A DNA stretch of 64,000 nt from the NCBI GenBank assembly GCA_030142905.1, contig JASJOG010000324.1:125001-189000 (forward strand), written 5' to 3'. Each line of letters opens with the position of its first letter. Position 1 is the stretch's first letter. Below are positions 48,278 to 60,790 of this stretch, one piece after another. The notes under the pieces were generated by a model. The model was not told the origin of the DNA. It saw only the letters and a list, made by a program, of their open reading frames with translations, and did not search any database. Source of the stretch: Heliopora coerulea. Lineage: Eukaryota; Cnidaria; Anthozoa; Scleralcyonacea; Helioporidae. The translations under genes and the position numbers were made by a program.

Positions 48278-51200
48278 TGTAATAACGATTTATATCGATG
48301 TTTCGAACAGTGCTCAATATCCCAGAAGATAGAACGAAACAGATGTGTGAGATAACTAAAGAGTGTTCGTTGTTGCTCAGGAGTTTCACGTCCGTGGACG
48401 AGCTTCATACAACTGAAAGAAAATTCGAAGTAGCTGTGTATTTATAAGGTTGCTTACGTAATGTCAGTGGAATGCAGTTAACAAATCTTTTCGAAATGCC
48501 GTCACCGAAACAGACACCTCCTACGCAACATGAAACCCACCACTGCATCACAATGACGTCAACATCGCATTCGCCTACATTACGTAAACAACCTTATTAA
48601 TGAACAGACGCTTCGAATTTTCTTTCAGTTGTCTGGAGAATATATATATATATATATATATATCTTTCCTCCATCCTGCTCGTCAGCACTGCACTGATGA
48701 GGCCCAATAGGCCGAAACGGTCCCGTCTGCATTTATATACATATACATATATATATATATATATATAAAAAATTCATTAAGAATTCATGAGTAAAATACA
48801 AAAAAAATCATAACTGTGTCGTGTCTTTATATGTAATAAAGACATGTGCCTTTATATGTGAAGAAGTTCATCTTTTTCGGGTTACAAAAGATAAATTTCC
48901 AAACTTTCTTCGCGAATTAGCGTATTAGGAGGTCCATTTTAGAAGCCATCTAAAAAACTCGCAGTACGTGCTTTATCGGATCTAAAACACTCGGTTATAG
49001 CTTTGTGTTTAAAATAATGTTTTATATCCGATAAAGCACGTACTGCGAGTATTTTTAAACGGCTTAAAAAACGAAACGTTTTATACGCTAATTCCTTACG
49101 TAACCTTGGCAATTTCTGTTTTCTAAGGCGAAAAATATTGAGGAAAATTTGAAGTGAAATTCAAGATAAAGTCACACGTGTCTTTGTCACATATAAAGAC
49201 ACGACACGGTAGTGATTTTCTTTATCTTGAATGATTACAGCTCAGAGCATTAGGATAAATTAGTCAAGCTGAACTTACTTCTTGTGAATTATCTGGCTCT
49301 AAATTCTGGCTCTAAATCTGGCTCTAAATTCTGCATGTCATTCCTATATTTAGTTTTTCTTTTATCTTTATTTTTACCATAAGTTTTCTTTTTTATGTAA
49401 TGTGTACTTTTAGGGTGACGTGCCTTGTTTGGGCCTTGGGCTTGTTGCGAATCTCCCCTTACTGCATATTGTCTTATTTACATGTGTATTTATTTTTACT
49501 TCCTGAAGATTTTCGTTCACAATATCTTCTTTCAAGCTCTTATTTAGTTTGAGAATAATTTAAGAATTCAGTTAAAACGATTAGGCAGGGTTAACTCTTA
49601 GCAAGCGGGATCAGTCTACTACTGTTTTACTCTAGACCATTCAACTTGTCAAGAGGAGAGATCCTGCCAATCGACGGAAACTGGAATGGTGAAAGGAACG
49701 ATTACTTTAAAACACGCAACCATGGTTTTAACCGCCTAACTTCCATAGGAGTAACCATGCACAGTAAAACACGGACTTCTTAGGTTGCGAATGTTTTTGT
49801 AGATAATTATGATTAGCTTGTGATTTTACTTTAGACTGATTAGATTTGCAGCGTTGCTCTTTTCCTCTTTATTTGCACTTTGATAGCTTATCTTGAGTAC
49901 AACTTTCTAGCTGCTTGAGTAGTCCATGAATACAATAAAATGATTGACTGATCAAAATCATTAATTCGACCTAGAGTCCCAATTTAGATTAAGATGGGTA
50001 TTTCCACTACTTTGGATTTTAAGTTCGTACATATAAACGACGTTTTTAGTTCTACTACTTTCGTTGGCCTACTCCAACGTTGCTGTTCTCACTTTCCTAA
50101 AATCTAATCTCTTTGGCAGAAATATGGTGTGCATAATGCACATGGAAGGCTACACTTCGGATATTTGTGTGTTGAGGAATACCAGATTATCAAAGTTAAA
50201 TGATAAATGAATTTAGGAGCCACTTAATCATTCGGTCTACAATTGACCTACGTACGGAGACGCCCATTTTCAACAATTTTAGCAAAGTTGAACAAATTCT
50301 AATTAGGCTTATATATACTGGTTGACCATACAAACGAAGGAAAGAACTACACTTACGTAAGTGAGTTATGAAGTAAAAAAGAAGATTATACCAATGCATG
50401 AACGAACCAATGCAACTATTGTCTTTTGTAACATTTTGTGGTAAACTTAATAAACTCAAACTTAATAAACTCAAACTCAACAGTTATGTTAGGGGTAGGG
50501 ATAAGGCATTGGCAGGTTATAAACTGACATGTCAAATAAAAAAACTATGTTTACCTGAACTTTCATTTTTAATCCTTCCTTCAATGAATTCGTCGACTAC
50601 CTCTGAATAAGATGACAAAAGATAATCTAAGAAAGACTTCTCAAACATTTATAATTAGGCTCAATAACTGTGTTTTCTAGTTTGTGCGCTAAAGTTACTA
50701 ATCTACTGACTCCTCAACAATCGCAAATTTCAAAATCTCCTTAATAAAAATATTCAATTTGCCCATAGTCAGTTACTCGCGTTTCACTCACAAGCTCTAA
50801 ATAAATTTTATAACCAATAGTTTGAAATGAAATATACGAAACAGAAATTCATGGACCGAACGAATAAGTCCGCTGAAACCAGAAGAGAAGCGAACCGTGC
50901 GAAGCTGCACTGTGCGTAACGGCTGTCTCAGAGAAAGCTTGGCGGTAATTTCAGTAAGTGAAATAACCAAAACAAACTAAACACTTCGACACCTAAACCT
51001 AGTGCCATCATTAGGGCTAAGTGCGTCCGTAAATCGACAAGAACGTCATTTATATCGCCGTTTCGATGTTTACCTCGCTCAAGGTTGATTGAGGGTCCCT
51101 ATATTTCAAAGAATAGATTGCTTTCGTGCAGCTCTGTAGTTACGTCCTTAATTCTATTTAATTGCCACGACTTCAAGTAAACTCTCTGTAAGCAACATGG

Positions 51201-54200
51201 GTTACATGTAGAGAAGTGACACTTTTATTCACTAACAATCTTTATTCAGAACACCTGATTATCTCGAAGCAAAACCGGAGTATCAAAAACTTTCATATTT
51301 CTCATCCATAGAACATCCAGTTGCAACTCAGATTCAGTTTTCAGAACTATACCGTAAAATCCCGGTTATAAGCCCTGGGCTTATACAATTTCGAAAAGGG
51401 TTTTGGGTGGGCTTATATCCGGCGGGGCATATTTTCGGGGGGGGCTATAAGCAGAATAAAAAAACGTTTCGAAAAAAGTTGATAACGTAATGGCAAGAAC
51501 AGATGCTCTGTATGTCGGCGTTTAAACTGTTGTACACCGAAAACTACGGTCAAACATTGAATGGTTTCTTTAACGGTATCTGACGAGATAATAAAAAATC
51601 ATTGTTCCGTATTCTACTTGTACTGAGAAAATAATTTTATAAAGGCAACTATGATTAAGGCAACAAGGCAACAAGGCAAAGAAGGGGTTGGGGTTTCTCA
51701 GCGGAGGTCCTTATAAAGGAACACCTTTTCTTTTGGATGTTTACATATACATGGGCCTATAAGCGGGGCTTATAACAGGAATAAATTTTTTGTTAACAAA
51801 TAGATGGGCCTATAATAGGGTGGGTTAATAACCGCGGGCTGGAGTTATGGCATCCGTGGGAGTAATAACCAAGTTTTACATTAGGGCAGACATTTTATAA
51901 TACAAAGAAGACAATGAACAGCAATAAATTACAAAAAAGCGTAAGAAAAATTCCACAACGGAAACAGAAACGCATGGTTTTCTTCAGTCATGGTTAGTGG
52001 AGTTCGAATGGCTTCGCTACAATAGTGAGGCGAACGTTATGTATTGTGACTTCTGCCAACGTGCAGGTCGTCAGTTTGCCGGAAACACAGAATATGTTAA
52101 TGACTCAACAAAATTCAAGAAGGAAAATATTGGAGCCCATGGTAAAAGTCAGAAAGATTCAAAGTGCCGCGACTGGGCTCTGTCGAAGACAAAACACGTT
52201 TAGGATTCTGAAAATGGAAAGCAGTTTGTTTGCGATAGGAAAGAAGGATGAAGAGAAAGCTACCGAGAAATTAACGATGAAATTCAACACACAGCATTGC
52301 ATTGGAAAAGAAGAGCTACCCTTTACAAAGGTCAGACCTTTATTGACTTTGCAAAGAAAGAATGCCCTGTCGATAACACTGGCTTACGCGAATGATAGAA
52401 GATGTGAAGAAATGCTGTCAACAGTGACAAGTACAATTAGACACAGTAATTCCAATGCTCTGCAGAATTCAAATTATATGTCTTTGATGATTGATGGGGC
52501 GACAGATAAATCTGTTTCAGAGAATGAAGTAATTCATGCACGTATTGTTACAACTGGAGAGCCAACAAACAAAATGCTAGACTTGGAGGCTTTGAAACAT
52601 TCACGCACAGATGGAATTGTATCTGGAATCAAGAGTTCATTTTCAAAAGTGGGGATGAAAGAGGATGAGTGGAAAAGAAAGACAGTTGGATTTTGTGCTG
52701 ACGGAGCAACAGTGAATATCGGACAGAGAAATGGAATAGTTGCAAAACTTCGAGCAGATATTCCATACTTGATTGATTTCCACAGTATGGCACACAGACT
52801 TGAATGGCCTTGCTGGAACTACAAAAAGTCTGCCCCATGGTTAAAGATGTATCTAGCTGGCTCCATCTTGTATGGGTTACATATCATTACAGCTCCAAAA
52901 GCAAGCGGGAGTTTCATACTATTGGAGCACAGCTGGATGCCAGAATTTACAACCCAGCACCAGTTAAAGGAACCAGATGGGTTCCTCATATTGACAGAGC
53001 ACTACATGTCTTCCTTCAAGGGAAGAAAGGTGGAGATCTAACCACAGATCATGGCCACTATGCAGCAGTTTGTTTCCATGTGGAAAGAATTGCTACAAGC
53101 AGCAAGAATATTGATGTTAAAAACAGGGCTGCCAAGCTACACAAACTTATGATCACCAAGAACTTTGTTGAGTTTGCCCATTTCATGATCGATCTTTTTG
53201 GAGAAGTTGCATCACTGAGTTTGAAACTCCAGACAAAGGCACTAATCTTTCCTACTGCCATTTCATCCATTGACACATGCATTTATGCTATTACGAGTAT
53301 GAAAGAGAGACCTATTGCCATTGGGGCTTTGAAGCAGTTTCAAGTTTGTGTTGAGGAGCAGAATGATACAACTGTAATGTTCCAAGATATTGAAGTGAAG
53401 GGTGGCTCTGTAGCTGGACTATTTGGCAGCAATGTTACACTCAAACAGGGAATTGTAAAAACCATTGATGTGATAGTCAGGGAACTAAGAGCCATAATTG
53501 ATAACCTTCTTGGTAAAAATGAAGAAGAACAGGCAAAAGAAGCTGTGTGTTGCTTCAAGATCTTCCATCCTGAAAAAAAGCCTCGTTCTTCCAGAGAGCT
53601 ACTAGAATTTGGTTTCCAAGAACTTGACACACTATGCTAATGGTTTCAGGCTCCTCTAGAGGCTGCTGGATGTAACACTGAAGCTGTTCCAGTTGAATGG
53701 AGACAGTTAAAAGTCCTTGTATCTAACTCTTTTCATGATAAGAACTATGCAGAGCTATGGCAGATCATGTTGACTAAAGAGCCATACAAGTCAAACTTTG
53801 CTAATGTACTGCACCTGGTAGAACTTATGCTGGTGTCGCTAATAAGCTCTGCAGAGTGTGAACAAGTCATTTCAGCTCAGAAGAGAATCAAATCCGATAC
53901 AAGAAGCAGCTTATCAGTGGAGAGGTTATCCGACCATCAGGATCTGATACTCATCAGTGCAAAAGGACCTGAACTTGAAGACTTCATTCCTGATGAGATT
54001 GTTTCCAGGTGGATGTCCAGCCAGAAGAGAATATATTCAGGAGGTCAAGACCAAAGATAATGGTCTGAGGATATTGTGACTGTATAGTCATCTGCTTTAT
54101 CTCCAACAATGAGTTGATGGAAGGTCAATACCAATAACAATAAACTTTATTTAACGAGAGTAACGCAATTATAAAACATATTTGTATTCTTCCCTGTGGC

Positions 54201-57200
54201 CCTTAACTTAACTTAAACAATTACGAATATACTAAAAAATAGAAAATATATACATTAAAAAATTGAATGAAATACACTAATTTAAATGTTTTCAAAATGG
54301 ATGAAAATAAATATATACGAAGCAACTAATAAGATACCGTAAAAGACGAGATTACGCCCAAAAGTGGAAGAACTGGAGAAGAATAGAATGGCTGCAACTC
54401 ACACCACTTCTGACGAAGAGACAAAGAACCTCAGTAACGAAGGAAGGAAGGTAGGAAGAACGACGTAATCACTAGAGAGAAAAGCAGTCGGTAAATTTCT
54501 TACAGACGCAGAAGGTGCAAGTAGTATTGAGCCATGGCAGTGGATAAAGGAAGGATTTCTGAAGAAGAAAACTGAGGGTTTGATAGTTGCTGGGCAAGAT
54601 CAGGCCCCTCCGAACCAATTGGATGAAGAAGAACATGGATGGTCAAGAGATATGTGATAAGTGTAGACTTTGCAGAGAGAGGGATGAATCGATAGCCCAC
54701 CTGATACTTGACTACAAAAAACTTGCTCCAAAAGAATTTCCAAGAACCTCACGATGTTGAAGCAAGAATGATGCACCGAAGTTTGTGTCAGAAGACCAGG
54801 TTGATAGGGGATGTCAAGTGGTACAACCACAAGCTGAAAAGTGCCATGGAAAATGAGAGGGTGAAGATTCTGTATACGACAGAGCAGATGGGTAGGACAA
54901 GGATTGAAGACCCTAAAAGAAGTATACAAGGAAACAAAAGTCAGAATTGCAACCAATATGTCAATGTCGGAGAGTATATGGATTGAAGTAGTATGGAAGA
55001 GGAAAGGCGATAGTGAGTATTGTTCAGTGAAACGTAAAACCGAACAGACATTGGCAGAATATGGATGGAAGTAACCTTTAACAAAAAAGGAGTTACGTTC
55101 AACGGAAAGAATATGACAGCTCCCTGGAAAACCTGCTGGAGGAAACTGAAGGAAAGATTGATGAAAGGAATGAATAATAACAAAAAGGCCGAGTACATGA
55201 AGAAGGAAAAGCAAAGCAATGTCTATCAAAACCAGGATGTGGGATATAGTGAAAGGCTTAAATGTAATCTATACCCAAAAAAGACAACAGCGATGATAAA
55301 CATGCAAGAACAGATGATGGCAACGAGGAAATGGAAGGGATGAGAGGACTAAAAGTAGAATCGGTATTGTGCAGATTGCGTGGACAATATGATGAGACTG
55401 TACAAAATCTCTTGGCAGGATGTCCAGTAATAACAAGAAAGGAATATGTGAGGAGACACAAAAATGCATAGATGGCGCTAGTGATACAATGGGGAAGCAA
55501 CATGGGATCATAGAGGAAGGAACACAGTGGCACCAACAGCAATGGATAGAAGGGGTGGTAATGGAGAATAATTAGTTTAAGTTGATGTGGGATTTTGAAT
55601 ACAAATGAGGAAATATAATAAAGTTAGGAGGCCAGACATCACACAAGAGGACAGGGTAGGGAAGCGCATTTGGCTTGTGAACATGCTTGTCCTTAAGAAC
55701 AAAATATTGAAGAAAAACATCGGGAAGAGTTGAACAAATGCCAACAGTTAGCTTTGGAGAGAGAATGAGAGAGAATTGTTTGGGTTTCTATGTAGAGATA
55801 ATACGAATGGTAAAAGGATGTCTTGGAGGTGGTATCAATAAATTACAACAACAAATTGATAAACTGATACAACATGAGAAGGAAGCTAAATAGGTGGTGA
55901 GAAACATGCAGAAAATAGTGTTAATGGAAAGTGAGACACTGTTACGCAAAGAGCTGAGCAAAGTGGTCCAAGAGGATTGATATTTTAGAATATGCAGTGC
56001 TGAAACATGCAACAGGTGCAGTGTACGGGGTGAAGAAATGTGCGGAGGTAGTATTTAGAAGAGGTAAGATGACTAAAGGCGAGGGCTTGACTATATTGGA
56101 AGAAAGTGCAGAGGCGCTGGATTCAGAGAAGGACGACTTCTACAAATTCCTTGGAATAGAGCAGGGGAAGTAGATAAACAAAGAGAAAGTATTGCAGAGA
56201 ATCAAGGAAAAAATGCGAAAGAGGTTGCAGAGCCTCGTAGAGCTTGAGCTGTATGATAAAAATTTCAAGACACCGATCAATTGCAGAGTCATCCCAGTTG
56301 CGGCCTACGCTATGAATGTATGCCAGTTCACCCAGAAGAAGTTATATGATGTTGATATGTTGGTGAAGGATATTCTACGCAAGACAGGTATGCTGGGCCA
56401 ACAGACAAGTGATAAGAGGCTCTACCTGAAGAGACAGGATGGAGGGCGCCGCTTGAAGAGCCTGCGGCAAATTTATAAGGAAACAAAGATGCGGGTGGCA
56501 ATGTACATGGTTTGTAGCACGAGCTGCTGGATAAGGATTGTTTGTAAGAGAGAGTACAACGGTGAATACAAGAGCTTAAAAAAGGGAAGTAGAACAAGCG
56601 CTGGGTGATATTGGAGTGGAGGTTGAATTTAGGGAGGAAGGAGTCTGGAAAGATGGTGAAAGAATGGAGAAAGAATGAGCAGGACGTTGGGCGGAGCTGA
56701 AGAAAGGAATGCAGAACGGGTATACAGAGAAGTTGAAGAACGATTATAAGGAGAAACGTATGCAGAGTCAAGTGTTTGCAGGGCAGGAGAACGAGAGCCT
56801 TGTGTGGTTGAACACAAATATCACACCGTAGAAAACGGCTGGAATAATTCATTTACTGGAGCAGGTGATGGAGACTCGGAAGTGGAAAATGTTGCGTGGG
56901 ATAGGAGGCGGGGACGGAAAATGTAGATTGTGCAAGATGTTTGATTAAACCGTTCAACACTTGCTTGCAGGGTGTGAGATTCTGGCAGGAACCGAGTATC
57001 TTGATAGGCACAACAATGCCTTGATGGTACAGGCTGTTAGCTGGGCCGTTGAGAGAGAGCTTCTCCCTGCCAATACGGTATGGTACACTGTTAGATGGGA
57101 GAAAGGCTATGTCCTAAAGGGGAACGAGTTCAAGTTGTGTTGGGACTTGGAGCATATGATGAGAAAGATCAGCTCTGCACTCAGACCAGACTTGACATTA

Positions 57201-60200
57201 GAGGACGAGAAAGCGAGAAGGTCTGGTTAGTGGATCTGGCTACCGCCCACCAGAGTCCGGGGTGGCACCTTTGGCAAGTGCCAGCAACCCCTTAGCCAAG
57301 AGTAGATAAGACTCTTTAGCCTTGAGTTGTAATTTGTCTAGGAGAAGAAAACTCCGAGGTAAAACCAGAGATAGGTAAACAATACAATGACTCGGAGCCA
57401 GTGACCTCTATAAAACTAGCTGGCCTTGATAAGATGACGTAAGGAGTGGTGCCCCTGCTTTGCCAGCTATGTAGGCAGATAGCCAAAAGCCTCAGCTTGC
57501 CTTAATTGGCTGGCAGCTGCAAGAACACCACGTTCAGGTGTTGGCAACTCTGCCTTGTTAGCCCAAGGACTAGAGGAAAATCTGTACAGCTGGCTGATGC
57601 CCCTGACCTTAGTTGGTTGACGATGAACAAGCCTTAAATTCTTAAACAGATAAGCACTCGTGTAAGAATGAAACAACGTTCAGTCTTGACCCATGCAGTG
57701 AGACACCTAAACTGACCTCAAGTGGTTGGAAGTGCAACAGAGTACTGTTAAGTTCAAACTGGATATGCGGACTTTAGAGGGCTCCCTTACTCCTTCCTGA
57801 CAGGATAAGTTGAGCGAATAAGGGTTGGTAAAATTTCCTGACCTCACGAATTCCCTGAAAAATGCAATGTCGGTTGCGGCCTCACTTGGTGGAATCCTGG
57901 GAGCCCGTAGCAGGCTAAGACCCCTTCTACAGTACTTAGTTGGGTGTGCGAGTTGTAATAATAACAATAACGAAAATAACATTAACAATGAGAGTAACAA
58001 CAACAATAACAATAAGAGTAACAATAACAATAACAAGAACAATAACAATTAGAGTAACAATAAAAATAACAATAACAATGAGAGTAACAATAACAATGAG
58101 AGTAACAATAACAATGAGAGTAACAATAACAATGAGAGTAACAATAACAATAACAATAAGAACAACAACTAGAACGATAACGATAACGATAACAATAACT
58201 ATAGTAATTATACTATTAATAGTAATTATAGTAATAATGAAAACCAGAACGTCAAAATAAGAATAGTACTCCTACGGAAATGCTTCGGAATCGTAGGAAC
58301 TAGATGATATTCACTTAAAGGAACATCACCATCAACCAGTCTTTGGGGCATTTTTCAAACATAACCAAAATGAAATCAGAGTAAAAGATATCGCTGTTAG
58401 TGCCGGGATTCCGTGTCTAGATGATACATTGGTTTTGTCGGAGAGGACTTAATATGGAAATCCTACAACTGGAAAATTTTTGAGCTTTTAGGGTCAAACA
58501 ACCCATTTCCAATGATTTGTCAGCGACTTTTTTCTAAACATCAGATCTTAAGGAATAATTAACTGTCAGTTACTGCTCGGGTGAACAAATGTAACACAGT
58601 TTCTTCTTTTTTACTTCAGACCATATTTAGTTGCTTTTTTCTATTACCCTGGTTCCTCTTTTAAACAATAGCGGCACTATGAGGAGGACTACAGTCGAAA
58701 TATTACCGTGTATATCTGCTAATCTGTTTTCTTTTTATTTGAATTAAAAGTTAAGAATGACATTTTTCGGAATCTGTTTTAAATAATCAATGTTTCAATC
58801 GTTGCCTAAGCACTACTAAAAGAAATTATGAAAGAAATTAGTTTTTGAAATTCAATTATTGAAAGAAATCATATTAGAACACGGCTCTTCTCAAAAAGCA
58901 TGTGCTGAGAGGCAGTGGAATTTTAACTCGCATGCATATAGTATGATAAACTACATATAGTATGATAAACCTCATTCATCTCTGTTAGTCGCGTCCTTAG
59001 TTCAATCTATGAGCCTCGATTTTTGCCAAACTCTCTTTAAATCGCGGTGGTTGGATATAAGCACACGTGGCAGGTATTTTCCTATTATAATCTCTATTAC
59101 AATGTTTGTTTTCCAGACAATCGGAAACTGTTTCGTAGACAAACATAAATTTAACGCCCTAGTAAGAGAACACGCTATAGCAGGTGAAGCAACTTTAAGG
59201 ATCTTCGCACTAACGCCTTCATCACCAGTTGTCTTATATGGGCGACAGAGGTACCCGGCGGGAATGGCCGACGGAGAAGAAATAATAAAGCCCAGCAAAA
59301 AACACGCAAAATAGGCATATTAAAGGTTTATAATGTAGTTCTAACGTTTCGTTGCTGCACGTAACATCCTCAGAGAATGAATAACTTATATTACAAGGTG
59401 ATGATATATAATGGTATGTTACATGATATGTAAACGAGATATTGGCGTAAGAACGGAAGTGGGAAGGACAAAAGGAAACAGCAGACTGAGATGTAGTGGA
59501 AAGGTCGAGAAACGAAAGGTCTTAAAATAAAGAAAGTGGAAAAGAGCCCGTGTTGGCAATAGCCTCCGAATTCCCAGTCAGATTCGGAAGTTATGCTCCA
59601 GTGCTTTCCCTCACATTAACCTCCGCTTTGTTTTCCGTCCTTCTCTCCAATTGTCTCACTTTTTTGTCTTTAAGGACATGATTCCCAGGGCCTTGAGGTC
59701 TCGTGTTGTTTACCGTTTTAAGTGTCAACGTTGTAGTTCGTTGTATGTCGGCCAGACGAGTCGGCTTCTCCACACACGAATCTCAGAGCACTTGGGCATT
59801 TCTGCACTTACTGGCAAAAAATGAGTCAATCCTCCTCCGACTAGCATCCTGTCACATTATTGTGACACTGGACACCCTGTCTCGCCTGATGACTTCACCA
59901 TCTTGTCTTCATGTTCCTTCAACTCTGAACTTCTCGTCAGAGAAAGTCTGCTTATCTGCAAACCCAATCCATCGCTTAATGCCAACATGGGCTCTTTTCC
60001 ACTTTCTTTATTTTAAGACCTTTCGTTTCTCGACCTTTCCACTACATCTCAGTCTGCTGTTTCCTTTTGTCCTTCCCACTTCCGTTCTTACGCCAATATC
60101 TCGTTTACATATCATGTAATATACCATTATATATCATCACCTTGTAATATAAGTTATTCATTCTCTGAGGATGTTGCGTGCAGCAACGAAACGTTAGAAC

Positions 60201-60753
60201 TACATTATAAACTTTTAATATGCCTATTTTGCGTGTTTTTTGCTGGGCTTTATTATTTCTTCCCAGTTGCATTAGTAACCCCATGCTTCCGTAAGCAAAA
60301 TTCCCATTAAAAATACACTTGCCCAACGCTCTGATTCGGTTGTTAAAAAAGTAACTTTTTCTTGGATTAAGGAAAACTTTAAGGACAAATTCTAAGGATA
60401 TGGCAAATAAAATTTATAAGTTCTCTCTGCAGACTTCGGTTGGACTCAGAAGCGACTTGTTCTCAAATTAAATTAGACTGATCAACCAAAATACACGGAA
60501 CTAAAATTGACTAATTACTAACCCAGGATTAGTATTAGCCGTCCTTTTAACAACTGGTCCCAGTACATTACTTAGCTTTTACTTTTACTTACTTTACTTT
60601 ACTACTGCTTACCAGGTTTTGCAACTGATTCGCTTGCTTCATTGGATTCCTGAACACCATCTGTGCAAAAAAATTGGATTTTCGTTATTATTACACTGTT
60701 ATGACTTGTATTTAGGAAAATATTCTAATGAGGATGGTACGGGAAATAAACCA

Positions 60754-60790
<37 letters not shown>

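Noticed and set aside
48123..48408. Minus frames with IYIYIYIY runs
   Set aside because: Produced by a TA dinucleotide repeat.
57825..58260. Long frames rich in Asn, Thr or Leu on both strands
   Set aside because: They are translations of an AACAATA microsatellite in several frames.
60164..60200. Second hammerhead-like motif (CTGAGGATG ... CAACGAAACG)
   Set aside because: The conserved CTGATGA box is not intact and stem III does not pair properly; at most a decayed copy.
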